A stretch of DNA of 26,638 nucleotides. Source: Pseudomonadota bacterium (GTDB lineage: Bacteria; Pseudomonadota; Alphaproteobacteria; JAAXGF01). Positions 1 to 7,602 of this stretch are shown piece after piece (within the stretch, counting starts at the first letter, position 1; every line of letters starts with the position of its first letter). Location: NCBI GenBank assembly GCA_022563655.1, contig JADFMW010000005.1, positions 1-26,638 on the forward strand, in the 5' to 3' direction. A program made the position numbers and the translations under genes. The notes under the pieces were generated by a model. It had not been told where the DNA came from and ran no database searches. It worked only from the letters and a program-made list of their open reading frames with translations.

Positions 1-123
1 AGCGTGGGAGAGACCGTCGGGTGCATTCGCGCTTGCCGTCCCTAGGCTCCGAGTAGCGCCGCTCTCGCCGGGCGCCGGCGTGAGGATGGCGTGCCCGCCT
101 GTGGAACCGACGACACGGCCGGA

Positions 124-159
124 CCCTGGCGCCGAACCTGGCGCCGAACCTGGCGCCTA
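124..159. repeat. 12-bp tandem repeat, 3 units
   Basis: Three consecutive 12-bp units of the form (A/C)CCTGGCGCCGA lie at 124-135, 136-147 and 148-159. The first base of unit 1 and the penultimate base of unit 3 differ. It is one of five unrelated short tandem arrays between genes in this window. No function is visible. Confidence 0.7.
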
Positions 160-164
160 GAGCA

Positions 165-190
165 ATCCGATCGAATGGTTACGATCGGAT
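165..190. repeat. Inverted repeat, 9-bp arms
   Basis: ATCCGATCG at 165-173 is matched by its exact reverse complement at 182-190 around an 8-nt loop. There is no T-run on either side, so an intrinsic terminator is unlikely. It could be a protein-binding palindrome. Confidence 0.5.
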
Positions 191-265
191 CATGCCAGCC
201 CGCGACCGCGGGCCGCCGCCCCTGCGACGGGCGCCTGCGGCGGGCACCTGCGTGGCGCTTGAACG

Positions 266-296
266 CCGGTCATCTTTACCGTGTAAAGATGACCGG
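266..296. repeat. Perfect 14-bp inverted repeat downstream of the panE-like gene
   Basis: The arms 266-279 (CCGGTCATCTTTAC) and 283-296 are exact reverse complements around a 3-nt loop. The palindrome starts 33 nt beyond the stop of the leftward panE-like gene. A hairpin there could stop transcription or protect the mRNA 3' end, but no T-tract follows on the minus strand. A strong operator for a dimeric regulator is the alternative. Assignment is open. Confidence 0.55.
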
Positions 297-328
297 ATAA
301 CGCTCTAAAGGCCCTTCCGGCTGATATC

Positions 329-1255
329 TCAACGACGCCCGCCGCCCGCGGCGTGCAGCCTGAGCGCCTGCCAGGCGGTTCGGTGCGCCGGCGTATCGAC
401 CCCGACCTCGGCGCCGAGGCGGGCCACCGCGCCGGAGAGCCAGTCGACCTCGAGCCGATTGCCCCGTTCCAGATCCGCCTGCATCGAGGTGGTCGCCTGG
501 TCCGGCCAGCTGTCCAGGACACCCATCAACTGCGCTTCCAGGTCCTCGGCGATGGCAATGCCCTTGGCCCGGGCGACCGCGGCCGCTTCCCCGAGCAGCG
601 CCTCGATCAGCTCCCGGCCGGCCTCGTCGGCGCGGATGGGGCCGAGCGACGAGCGGGTGAGACACGTCGCCGCGCTGAAGCTGGTGATGAAGATGAACTT
701 GCGCCAGATCGCCGCGTCGACGTCGTCGGGAATGGCCGCGTCGATGCCGGCCCTCTCGCAGGCGGCGAGCAAGGCCGCCGCCCTCCCGCTCCGCCGGCCG
801 TCCAGCTCGCCGAACTCCAACCGCGCCGTGGCGCCGGTGTGCACGATGACGCCGGGCTCGCCGATCACCGCAAGGATCTGGGCGATGCCGCCCATGACGT
901 GCTCGGCGCCGAGCATCGCGGCGAGTCGCTCTTCGGCATAGACGCCGTTCTGGAACGAGACCACCCCGGTGCCGTCGCCCACGAGTGGGCCGATCCGTTC
1001 GGCGGCGCCGTCGGTTTGCCACAGCTTGACGCAGAACATCACCACATCGACCGGGCCGATGTCCGCCGGCTCGGCGGTCGCCTTGACCGGGCGGATCATG
1101 AGATCGCCGTTGGCGCTTTCAACCCTAAGGCCGCGTTCGTTCATCGCCGCCAAGTGCGCGCCGCGGGCGATGAAGCGGACGTCCTCGCCAGCGGCGGCCA
1201 GCCGCGCGCCGAAATAGCCGCCGACCCCGCCGGACCCCATGATGGCGATCTTCAC
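329..1255 (-). CDS. Ketopantoate reductase (PanE/ApbA) family protein
   Basis: The 308-aa product belongs to the PanE/ApbA family of NADPH-dependent 2-dehydropantoate 2-reductases, which in the classical case make pantoate for CoA synthesis in the cytoplasm. The Rossmann dinucleotide loop GSGGVGG lies at residues 7-13, FQNGV at 101-105 and the likely catalytic lysine at 186 in WRKF. A C-terminal all-helical domain ends in a conserved-looking LERGNRLEVDW stretch. The two asparagines that follow the lysine in authentic PanE appear to be replaced by I and S, so the substrate may not be ketopantoate. Start ATG at 1255. It follows the cyclophilin-like gene on the same strand, separated by 157 nt that contain a 17-bp tandem repeat. 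Confidence 0.85.
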   Translation of the reverse strand: MKIAIMGSGGVGGYFGARLAAAGEDVRFIARGAHLAAMNERGLRVESANGDLMIRPVKATAEPADIGPVDVVMFCVKLWQTDGAAERIGPLVGDGTGVVSFQNGVYAEERLAAMLGAEHVMGGIAQILAVIGEPGVIVHTGATARLEFGELDGRRSGRAAALLAACERAGIDAAIPDDVDAAIWRKFIFITSFSAATCLTRSSLGPIRADEAGRELIEALLGEAAAVARAKGIAIAEDLEAQLMGVLDSWPDQATTSMQADLERGNRLEVDWLSGAVARLGAEVGVDTPAHRTAWQALRLHAAGGGRR

Positions 1256-1310
1256 GATCGGGCTCCTCCCCTGCCCGGTGCGCGGTAGCGGCGCCAGGCG
1301 TCGGAAATAC

Positions 1311-1412
1311 CGTAAAGTTACCTGGGCCGTAAAGTTACCTGGGCCGTAAACTTACCTCGGCCGTAAAGTTACCTGGGCCGTAAACTTACCTCGGCCGTAA
1401 ACTTACCTTGGG
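1311..1412. repeat. 17-bp tandem repeat, 6 units
   Basis: Six 17-bp units start at 1311, 1328, 1345, 1362, 1379 and 1396. Units 1, 2 and 4 read CGTAAAGTTACCTGGGC, units 3 and 5 read CGTAAACTTACCTCGGC, and unit 6 is a variant of the latter. Each unit contains a GTAA..TTAC dyad. The array abuts the stop codon of the cyclophilin-like gene (1413-1415) and lies upstream of the panE-like start. Alternating unit types suggest past multi-unit duplication by slippage or unequal recombination. Confidence 0.9.
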
Positions 1413-1790
1413 CTATGGCACGAGCTGCGTGACCGCGACCGGGTCGCCGTCCTTCGCCGCCTTGAGCAGCGTCACGTCGGCGAGCGCCCGGCCCCAGATG
1501 TTGGTCTTGGCCGCCAGGCGGATCTCGTCGCCGTGCGAGATCGGCGTGCGGCCGAAGCCGATGGCGATGCTGCTCCCTTCGACCCAGAAGGCAAGCTCGC
1601 CCGCCTCGACCACGTCCTTGGCGTCGGCCTCGAGCGGCACGGCGACCGGGACCCCGAAGTAGACCTCCTCGCCCCAGGTCTGCGCCTTCGAGGCGATCGG
1701 CAGCGCGCGCCAGATCGCGTCGGCGGTCGGCGTGTTCAACAGTTCGGCGGTCAACTCGACCGCACCGACGGTGATCTTGATTCGCCGCAT
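1413..1790 (-). CDS. Cyclophilin-like fold protein (DUF369/TM1367 type)
   Basis: This 125-aa protein resembles the small cyclophilin-like family typified by Thermotoga TM1367. It opens with a beta strand (MRRIKITVG), followed by a WGEEVYFGVPV segment near 39-49, an acidic linker and a WVEGSSIAIGFGRTPIS stretch around residues 69-85. These match the compact eight-stranded barrel of that family. No signal peptide or membrane segment is seen, so it is cytoplasmic. Its biochemical role is not established; isomerase activity should not be assumed. ATG at 1790 follows a GGGGGC-rich weak ribosome-binding region. It lies 57 nt after hpnM on the same strand and may be co-transcribed with it. Confidence 0.75.
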   Translation of the reverse strand: MRRIKITVGAVELTAELLNTPTADAIWRALPIASKAQTWGEEVYFGVPVAVPLEADAKDVVEAGELAFWVEGSSIAIGFGRTPISHGDEIRLAAKTNIWGRALADVTLLKAAKDGDPVAVTQLVP

Positions 1791-1847
1791 CCGGCAGCCC
1801 CCGCGTCAAGCCGCGGCCGTCGCCCGCCGCCACGGCGGGTCACCCGG

Positions 1848-2477
1848 CTATTGCACGATGACGGAATTGTAGCTTTTGATTTTTTGCTCGATCGCGGCCA
1901 TCAGGCCGTCCAAGCCCACGCGCTTGTACACCGACCTGTACTCCGAGCGCCTGACCGCGAGCTCGCTGTATTTGGCCTTGAAATAGACGTCGACGATACG
2001 CCAGCCGGCATCGGTGGAACGCATGAGGTAGTTGAGCCTGACAATGTCGCCGTCGCTCTTGACCAGCTCGGTCTTGACGAAAATGGTGCCTCGCGGCGCC
2101 GACTCCTCCGAAAGCACCCGGAAGCTCTCACCCGAATAATCGTCGAAACGCCCGGCGTAGGTCGCCACGGTCAGGCGCCTCAGCGCGGCGGTCAGATCTT
2201 CCTGCTGCGCCTGGTCGAACGACTTCCAATAGCGCCCCATCGAGATGCGGGCGATCATCCCCATGTCGAACGTCACGGCGATCACCTCCCCGAGGCGGGC
2301 GCTGCGGTCGTCGAAAGACGTCGTGGCGGCCTCCTTCATCGCTACGATCAGCGAATCGTGCAGAGCTTCGACCACGGCAGTCGCCGGCGTCTCGTCGGCG
2401 TTCGCTGTCGGGCCTGGGGATAAACAGAAAAAGGCTAGGACGACGCAGCTGAGTAAGCGTTGCATGGCCCGGAACAT
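1848..2477 (-). CDS. hpnM: HpnM: MlaC/Ttg2-like periplasmic protein of hopanoid clusters
   Basis: The product (209 aa, or 205 aa from the ATG at 2465) has a signal peptide: basic start, hydrophobic core LLSCVVLAFFCL and probable cleavage after TANA. The mature part matches the MlaC/Ttg2 lipid-carrier fold, with a helical N-terminal half (FDDRSARLGEVIAVTFDM) and an NTF2-like C-terminal half including GWRIVDVYF. MlaC proteins shuttle phospholipids across the periplasm. HpnM homologues sit in hopanoid clusters and may carry hopanoids or lipids, which is inference here. I prefer the ATG at 2477 because GGGTGG lies 6 nt before it, but neither start has a strong site. It is divergent from ispH, and a much longer upstream open frame is only the antisense of ispH. 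Confidence 0.8.
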   Translation of the reverse strand: MFRAMQRLLSCVVLAFFCLSPGPTANADETPATAVVEALHDSLIVAMKEAATTSFDDRSARLGEVIAVTFDMGMIARISMGRYWKSFDQAQQEDLTAALRRLTVATYAGRFDDYSGESFRVLSEESAPRGTIFVKTELVKSDGDIVRLNYLMRSTDAGWRIVDVYFKAKYSELAVRRSEYRSVYKRVGLDGLMAAIEQKIKSYNSVIVQ

Positions 2478-2640
2478 ACACTGCCACCCGCCAGCCATCA
2501 AGCCCACAGCGGACGCCGGGCGGCGGCTGGGCTGGGGAACGGCCGCGGCCGAGTCCCGCGGCAAGCTCGGCGCGCAACCGCACGCGCACTCCCGAGGGCG
2601 CAGTCGCACTCTAAACGACGCCTTCGGCAAACTTTCCCAA

Positions 2641-2669
2641 TTGACGGTTCTAGAAGAGCAAAATAGAAT
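2641..2669 (+). promoter_or_regulatory. Sigma-70-type promoter for ispH-hpnH
   Basis: A -35 box TTGACG (2641-2646) and a -10 box TAGAAT (2664-2669) are separated by exactly 17 bp in a locally AT-rich patch, pointing at ispH with a leader of roughly 185 nt. Further -35-like boxes (TTGACA 2707-2712, TTAACA 2725-2730 and 2743-2748) occur in the adjacent tandem repeat. The rest of the 384-nt hpnM-ispH gap (2478-2861) is GC-rich on the hpnM side with no clear hpnM promoter. Confidence 0.55.
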
Positions 2670-2697
2670 GCGAAAAATTCGCGATCTAGAGCCAGAT

Positions 2698-2751
2698 AAT
2701 TCCTGGTTGACAGCTAATTCCTGGTTAACAGCTAATTCCTGGTTAACAGCT
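2698..2751. repeat. 18-bp tandem repeat, 3 units, in the ispH leader
   Basis: Three 18-bp units AATTCCTGGTTRACAGCT lie at 2698-2715, 2716-2733 and 2734-2751. The first has TTGACA and the other two TTAACA, so each carries a -35-like hexamer. The array lies between the predicted ispH promoter and the ispH start, so changes in copy number could alter leader length or promoter number. Confidence 0.85.
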
Positions 2752-2861
2752 ACGGCCCGCCCTATCTTATTAGAGAACTCAATCGGTTGCCGGTGTACCC
2801 CCGACAGGCGTTTCGCGCCGAAGGGGTCCGGGCCAACAGACGGCAAGGGATACAACGCCCG

Positions 2862-3803
2862 ATGAAAGTTGTCCTCGCTCAACCCAGAGGATTCTGCGCC
2901 GGCGTCGAGCGCGCCATCGCCATCGTCGAGCGGGCGCTCGAGATCTACGGCCCGCCGGTCTACGTCCGCCACGAGATCGTCCACAACAAGCAGGTCGTCG
3001 ATAACCTGAGATCGAAAGGAGCGTGCTTCGTCGACGAGATCGACCAGATACCCGACGGCGCCATCACCATCTTCAGCGCCCATGGCGTCTCGCGAAAGGT
3101 CGCCAACGACGCGGCGGAACGCGAGCTGCCGGTGATCGACGCCACCTGTCCGCTCGTCGCCAAGGTTCACAAGGAAGCACAAAAGTACGAGAGTGAGGGA
3201 CGCGAGGTCATCCTCATCGGCCACGAGGGGCACCCCGAGGTCGAGGGCACGCGCGGCCGGGTGAACGGCGGCGTGCATCTCGTTTCGACAGTCGATGATG
3301 TCGCCAGGATCGAGGTCAGAGACTCGAAGAAGGTCGCCTACGTGACGCAGACGACGCTGAGCGTCGATGACACGCGCACGGTGATCGAGGCACTGGAAAA
3401 TCATTTCCCCGATATCCTCGGCCCCGACGTACGCGACATCTGCTACGCCACCCAGAACCGCCAGCAGGCGATCCGCAAGCTTGCCGGGCTGGTCGACATC
3501 ATCCTGGTCATCGGCTCGCCGAACAGTTCGAACTCAAACCGACTGCGGGAAATCGGCGAGGAAGCGAACATTCCCACCTACCTGGTCGGCGATGCCGAGT
3601 CGCTCGATCCGTCGTGGTTCGAGAACGTCGAGGTGGTTGGCGTCACGGCCGGCGCCTCGGCGCCAGAGACGCTGGTGCAGGAGGTGGTCGCGCAACTGCG
3701 CGCGATGGGCGAAATCGAAGTCGAGAAACTTGACGGAGCCGAAGAGCAAGTCCATTTCAAGATGCCACCGGAGTTGGTCGGCGTTAGGGAGCGCCCGAAA
3801 TAG
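2862..3803 (+). CDS. ispH: 4-hydroxy-3-methylbut-2-enyl diphosphate reductase (IspH/LytB)
   Basis: IspH catalyses the last MEP-pathway step, reducing HMBPP to IPP and DMAPP with a [4Fe-4S] cluster in the cytoplasm. The 313-aa length is normal. The three cluster cysteines are visible: C12 (RGFCAGV), C96 (DATCPLV) and C194 (DICYATQNRQ). The substrate-pocket glutamate in EVEGT (about 126) and the TQTTLS stretch around 162-167 are also present. ATG at 2862 is preceded by AAGGGA 11 nt upstream; an in-frame TTG at 2787 would add a tail lacking family similarity. The stop lies inside the first unit of an 11-bp tandem repeat. hpnH follows 59 nt later and is probably co-transcribed, coupling isoprenoid supply to hopanoid tailoring. 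Confidence 0.97.
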   Translation: MKVVLAQPRGFCAGVERAIAIVERALEIYGPPVYVRHEIVHNKQVVDNLRSKGACFVDEIDQIPDGAITIFSAHGVSRKVANDAAERELPVIDATCPLVAKVHKEAQKYESEGREVILIGHEGHPEVEGTRGRVNGGVHLVSTVDDVARIEVRDSKKVAYVTQTTLSVDDTRTVIEALENHFPDILGPDVRDICYATQNRQQAIRKLAGLVDIILVIGSPNSSNSNRLREIGEEANIPTYLVGDAESLDPSWFENVEVVGVTAGASAPETLVQEVVAQLRAMGEIEVEKLDGAEEQVHFKMPPELVGVRERPK

Positions 3804-3847
3804 GCCCGAAATAGGCCCGAAATAGGCCCGAAAAAGGCCCGAAAAAG
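3793..3847. repeat. 11-bp tandem repeat, 5 units, spanning the ispH stop and hpnH ribosome-binding site
   Basis: Five 11-bp units start at 3793, 3804, 3815, 3826 and 3837. The first three are GCCCGAAATAG and the last two GCCCGAAAAAG. Unit 1 contains the last ispH codons and its TAG stop, so the array looks like local amplification of the gene end. The final unit runs into AAGGAAGG (3845-3852), the hpnH Shine-Dalgarno site. The T-to-A change in the last two units creates the purine run feeding it. Confidence 0.9.
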
Positions 3848-3862
3848 GAAGGCGAGAAAATC

Positions 3863-4978
3863 ATGGGGGTGCCCCTGATTCAACAGGTTCGTGTCGGCGC
3901 CTACGTCCTCAAGCAACGCATCAAGGGGGTGTCGCGCTACCCGCTGGTGTTGATGCTCGAGCCGCTGTTCCGCTGCAACCTGGCCTGCGCCGGCTGCGGC
4001 AAGATCCAGTATCCGAAGCACATTCTGGATAAGCGCCTCGGCCTCGACGAGTGCCTCGGCGCGGTTGACGAGTGCGGCGCGCCGGTCGTGTCGATCCCGG
4101 GCGGCGAGCCGCTGATCCACCCCGAGATCGGCGAGATCGTCGCCGGCATCGTGGCGCGCAAGAAGTTCGTCTACCTGTGCACCAACGCCCTTCTGCTCAA
4201 GAAGAAGCTGCACCTGTTCGAGCCCAGCCCGTACCTGACGTTCTCGATCCACCTCGACGGGCTGCGCGAGGTCCACGACGCCTCGGTGTGCCAAACCGGC
4301 GTCTTCGACCGCGTCATCGAGGCGATCGAGGCCTCGCGCAACAAGGGCTTTCGCGTCAACGTCAACTGCACGCTGTTCTCCGACGCCGTGGCGCCCGAGG
4401 TGGCCAAGTTCTTCGACTACGTCACGGAACTTGGCATCGAAGGCATCACCGTCTCGCCGGGTTTCAGCTACGAACGGGCGCCCGAGCAAGAGAACTTCCT
4501 GAGCCGCAAGCGGACGAAGAATCTCTTCCGCGACATCTTCCGCCGCGGCAAGGGCCGCAAGTGGCAGCTCAACCACTCGACCCTCTACCTCGACTTCCTC
4601 GCCGGCAATCAGGACTACCGCTGCACGCCGTGGGGCAATCCCACGCGCAACATGTTCGGCTGGCAACGGCCGTGTTACCTCCTCGGCGAGGGCTATGCCC
4701 GCAGCTTCCGCGAACTCATGGAGCAGACCGAGTGGGAGCTTTACGGCACCGGCGCCTACGAGAAATGCGCCAACTGCATGGCCCATTGCGGCTATGAGGC
4801 CTCGGCCGTCACCGACACGCTGAGCCGGCCGTTCAAGGCGCTCAAGGTCCGCCTCGCCGGCATACGCACCGAAGGCCCGATGGCGCCGGAAATTCCGCTG
4901 GAAAACGCCCGGCCCGCGGTCTCCGTTCCCGAGGTTCCCCCCGAGTTCGAGCTAGCCCAGCGCGTGGCAGCCGAATAG
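3863..4978 (+). CDS. hpnH: Adenosyl-hopene transferase HpnH (radical SAM)
   Basis: HpnH is the radical-SAM enzyme that joins the 5'-deoxyadenosyl group to diploptene, giving adenosylhopane, the first step of extended C35 hopanoid synthesis. The CX3CX2C cluster motif is at C38, C42 and C45 (RCNLACAGCGK), followed by the GGEPL SAM-contact segment. A C-terminal SPASM-like cysteine set includes CTPWGN, PCYLL and CANCMAHCGY. The 371-aa length is usual. ATG at 3863 has AAGGAAGG 10 nt upstream. It follows ispH and overlaps the convergent hpnG by 27 nt, so the two transcripts are complementary at their 3' ends. Confidence 0.96.
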   Translation: MGVPLIQQVRVGAYVLKQRIKGVSRYPLVLMLEPLFRCNLACAGCGKIQYPKHILDKRLGLDECLGAVDECGAPVVSIPGGEPLIHPEIGEIVAGIVARKKFVYLCTNALLLKKKLHLFEPSPYLTFSIHLDGLREVHDASVCQTGVFDRVIEAIEASRNKGFRVNVNCTLFSDAVAPEVAKFFDYVTELGIEGITVSPGFSYERAPEQENFLSRKRTKNLFRDIFRRGKGRKWQLNHSTLYLDFLAGNQDYRCTPWGNPTRNMFGWQRPCYLLGEGYARSFRELMEQTEWELYGTGAYEKCANCMAHCGYEASAVTDTLSRPFKALKVRLAGIRTEGPMAPEIPLENARPAVSVPEVPPEFELAQRVAAE

Positions 4979-5641
4979 GGGCGCCGCGGCCGCACCGCGG
5001 CGCAGCGCCGCGAACGCCCGGCGCGCGTCCAACGCCAGGGCGATCAGGCCCGGCGTCTCCCAGGGCCGTTTCGCGAGGCCCACAATCACCCGCCGCGCCC
5101 GCCATCGCCCGTCGGCGTCGAGCGCGTCCAGGGCCGCGTGCGGCAACGCGCGCCCGGCAGGGTCGGCGACAGCGCGCAGCGCCGCGAAGGGCACGCCGCT
5201 ATCGGCCGCGACCCGGGCGACCGCATGACTCTCCATGTCGACCGCGCAGGCGCCGGTCGCCTCGAACAGTCTCAGCTTTTCGTCAACGGTCGCGAGGACC
5301 CGATCGCTGCCGGCGAGCGCGCCGGCCACGGGCCGCTCCGCGGCGAGCGCGGCAAGCAGCGCCTCGCGCCAATCGCGGTCGGCCTCCCAGCAGCGGCCGT
5401 CGGGCGCGATCACCGTCTCCACGACGACCAAGGCGCCAGGCCGCAGGGCCGGGTCGAGCCCGCCGGCGAGGCCGAAGCTCAACAGCGCCCGCGAGCCCTG
5501 CGCCACCAGCCGCGTCGCACCGGCGGCCGCGCGCGCCGAATTGCCACCGGAGCACACGACCTCCGGCGCCCCCCCAGCACCCGGCCGCGGCAGGCATCGC
5601 GCCTCGGCCGCCATGCCGGTGACGACGCCGGTTCGGGTCAC
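4952..5641 (-). CDS. hpnG: HpnG: hopanoid nucleoside phosphorylase
   Basis: HpnG removes adenine from adenosylhopane, giving ribosylhopane. The 229-aa protein has the PNP/UDP-phosphorylase fold signatures: GVVTGMAAEARCL at the N-terminus, SFGLAGGLDP around 55-64, and the ribose-binding AVDMESHAVA near 133-142. I take the GTG at 5641 as start because it restores the N-terminal first strand. It overlaps the shc stop in GTGA, a typical translational-coupling arrangement. An ATG nine codons downstream would remove the first strand. The C-terminus converges on hpnH with a 27-nt overlap. It is the last gene of the dxs-shc-hpnG operon and works on the product of its convergent neighbour. Confidence 0.92.
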   Translation of the reverse strand: MTRTGVVTGMAAEARCLPRPGAGGAPEVVCSGGNSARAAAGATRLVAQGSRALLSFGLAGGLDPALRPGALVVVETVIAPDGRCWEADRDWREALLAALAAERPVAGALAGSDRVLATVDEKLRLFEATGACAVDMESHAVARVAADSGVPFAALRAVADPAGRALPHAALDALDADGRWRARRVIVGLAKRPWETPGLIALALDARRAFAALRRGAAAAPLFGCHALG

Positions 5642-7602
5642 ATCCCGTAGGGAGTGGTTAGCCGATTGCCGCGGCTCAAGTTGCGGTAGCGCGCCAACGC
5701 CCACAGCGGGAAGTAGGCGCTGTAGCCGTGATATTTGAGATAGAACACCCGCGGGAAGCCGACCGCGGTGTAGTGCTTCTCCTTCCAGCGGGCGCCCGAG
5801 CGCGGCGCCTTGAGCAGGAACTCGACGCCGCGCCGCACCGCCTCGCCGTGAACCTCGCCGGCGGCCATCAGTCCGAGCAGGGCCCAGGCGGTTTGCGAGG
5901 CCGTGCTCGCCTTCGCCATATCCCGTTGGCCCGCGTGATAGGAGGCGCCGTCCTCGCCCCAGCCGCCGTCGGCCCGCTGGCAGCCCTCGAGCCACTCCAC
6001 GGCGCGGCGGATATGGGGCGCGTTGCGGTCCTCTTGGGCCACGTTGAAGGCGCACAACGCCGACCAGGTGCCGTAAATGTAGTTGGTGCCCCAGCGCCCG
6101 AACCACGAGCCGTCGGGCTCCTGTTCACGCATGAGGCGCGCATACCCGCGGGCGACGACAGGATCGTCGCGGCCACGGCCGAGCTGGCACAGCATGCTCA
6201 CGCACCGCGCCGTGACATCCGCGGTCGGTGCATCGAGCAGCGCGCCATGGTCGGCGAAGGGAATATAGTTGAGGTAATAAGAAGTGTTGTCGGCGTCGAA
6301 GGCGCCCCAACCGCCATTCTTGCTCTGCATCGCCTCGACCCATTCGGAGCCGCGGCTCGCCGCCTCGGCGTATCGGGAGTTTCCGGCGCGGTCGAGCAGC
6401 ATGACGACCGCCGCGGCGTCGTCGATATCGGGGTAATGAGGGTTCTCGAACTGGAACGGCCACCCGCCCGGCCGCACATCCGGCCGGCGCTCCGCCCAGT
6501 CGCCGCGCAGGTCGAGAACCTGTTTGCTCGCCAGCCAGTCCAACGCCCCCTTGATGGCGCGCGAGTCGGCGGGCTCGCCGGCCTCGATCAGCGCGCTGGC
6601 CGTGAGGCAGGTATCCCAAACCGGCGACATGCACGGCTGACAATACCCTTGGCCGTTCTTGATGATGATCAGGTTGTCGATCGCCTTCTTGGCCAAGACC
6701 CGGTGGGGATGGTCGCGCGGATAGCCGAGGCAGTCGAACGCCATCAGCGAGTTGGCCATGGCCGGAAAGATGCCGCCGACGCCGTGCTCGCCGTTGAGGC
6801 GCTCGACGATGAACGCCTCGGCGGCGGCGGTGGCGCGGGCGCGCGGCGCCTTGGGGTAAGCGGGCGCAACCAGCTTGAGCGCCCGGTCGAGCGCCAGAAA
6901 GGCGCGTGCGCTGACGCCGCGCTCGGCGAAGTAATTGCGCTCTTCATCGGGCGGCACGGAAAACAGTTCGCCGATGTCGACGCCACGCGGGTTGCGCGCC
7001 AGGGGACGGTGCGCCAGGAGGATCAGGAGCGGCACAATCACGGTGCGCGACCAGTACGACACCTTGCCGATATGGAAGGGGGACCAGCGCGGCAGCAACA
7101 TGATCTCGACCGGCATCTCTGGCACCGCGCGCCACGGCACCTGGCCGAAGAGCGCCAGGGTGATGCGCGTGAACACGTTGCAGCGCGCCGCGCCGCCATG
7201 GGCGAGGATCGCCTCGCGGGCGCGGCGCATGTGCGGTGCCGACGGCGAGTCGCCGGCCAGCTTCAGCGCAAAGTAAGCCTTGACCGAGCAGCTGATGTTG
7301 AAGTCGCCGTCGTAGAACAGCGGCCAGCCGCCGTGCTCGCCTTGGCCATGGCGGATGTAGATGGCGAGCTTCTCCGCGATGTCGGGATCGACCTCGTCGA
7401 GGAAATGCTGCAGCATGATGTACTCGGACGTAATGGTCGCATCGGCCTCGAGCGGCATCACCCAGTAGCCCTCGGGCGATTGCAACGCCTTCAACGACGT
7501 CGCCGCGTCGGCCACGATCCGGTCAAGCGAATCGGTGAGCGCCTCATCGCTGGAGACGGATGTCGCGGCCGCATTAATGCGCGGCAGCTGCACTTGGCTC
7601 AT
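5638..7602 (-). CDS. shc: Squalene-hopene cyclase
   Basis: SHC (HpnF) cyclises squalene to hopene/hopanol at the inner membrane. The 654-aa length is typical. The catalytic DXDD acid motif is at residues 392-395 (PDIDD). Several QW-type repeats are visible, for example GYWVMPLEADA near 46-55, GEHGGWPLFYDGD near 88-100, NGGWGAFDADNTSYY and DGGWGEDGASYH, forming the double alpha-barrel. The usual T after DXDD is A here (DIDDAA), a minor variant. ATG at 7602 lies 39 nt after dxs, without a strong ribosome-binding site, so translation may depend on the upstream gene. The stop overlaps the hpnG GTG start. Confidence 0.97.
   Translation of the reverse strand: MSQVQLPRINAAATSVSSDEALTDSLDRIVADAATSLKALQSPEGYWVMPLEADATITSEYIMLQHFLDEVDPDIAEKLAIYIRHGQGEHGGWPLFYDGDFNISCSVKAYFALKLAGDSPSAPHMRRAREAILAHGGAARCNVFTRITLALFGQVPWRAVPEMPVEIMLLPRWSPFHIGKVSYWSRTVIVPLLILLAHRPLARNPRGVDIGELFSVPPDEERNYFAERGVSARAFLALDRALKLVAPAYPKAPRARATAAAEAFIVERLNGEHGVGGIFPAMANSLMAFDCLGYPRDHPHRVLAKKAIDNLIIIKNGQGYCQPCMSPVWDTCLTASALIEAGEPADSRAIKGALDWLASKQVLDLRGDWAERRPDVRPGGWPFQFENPHYPDIDDAAAVVMLLDRAGNSRYAEAASRGSEWVEAMQSKNGGWGAFDADNTSYYLNYIPFADHGALLDAPTADVTARCVSMLCQLGRGRDDPVVARGYARLMREQEPDGSWFGRWGTNYIYGTWSALCAFNVAQEDRNAPHIRRAVEWLEGCQRADGGWGEDGASYHAGQRDMAKASTASQTAWALLGLMAAGEVHGEAVRRGVEFLLKAPRSGARWKEKHYTAVGFPRVFYLKYHGYSAYFPLWALARYRNLSRGNRLTTPYGM

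Larger units (their letters stand above)
1..328. other. Gene-free left end with repeats and palindromes
   Basis: I see no convincing gene in these 328 bases; the short open frames are arginine-rich by-products of GC-rich DNA. The stretch holds a 12-bp tandem repeat (124-159), a 9-bp inverted repeat (165-173 with 182-190) and a perfect 14-bp inverted repeat (266-279 with 283-296). It lies downstream of the leftward ketopantoate-reductase-like gene ending at 329. Confidence 0.6.

Noticed and set aside
266..296. An intrinsic terminator for the panE-like gene
   Set aside because: The stem is strong but no T-run follows on the minus strand, so it is listed only as a palindrome.
2478..3404. A long N-terminal extension of HpnM on the minus strand
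   Set aside because: It is antisense to ispH and would bury the HpnM signal peptide in the middle of a protein.
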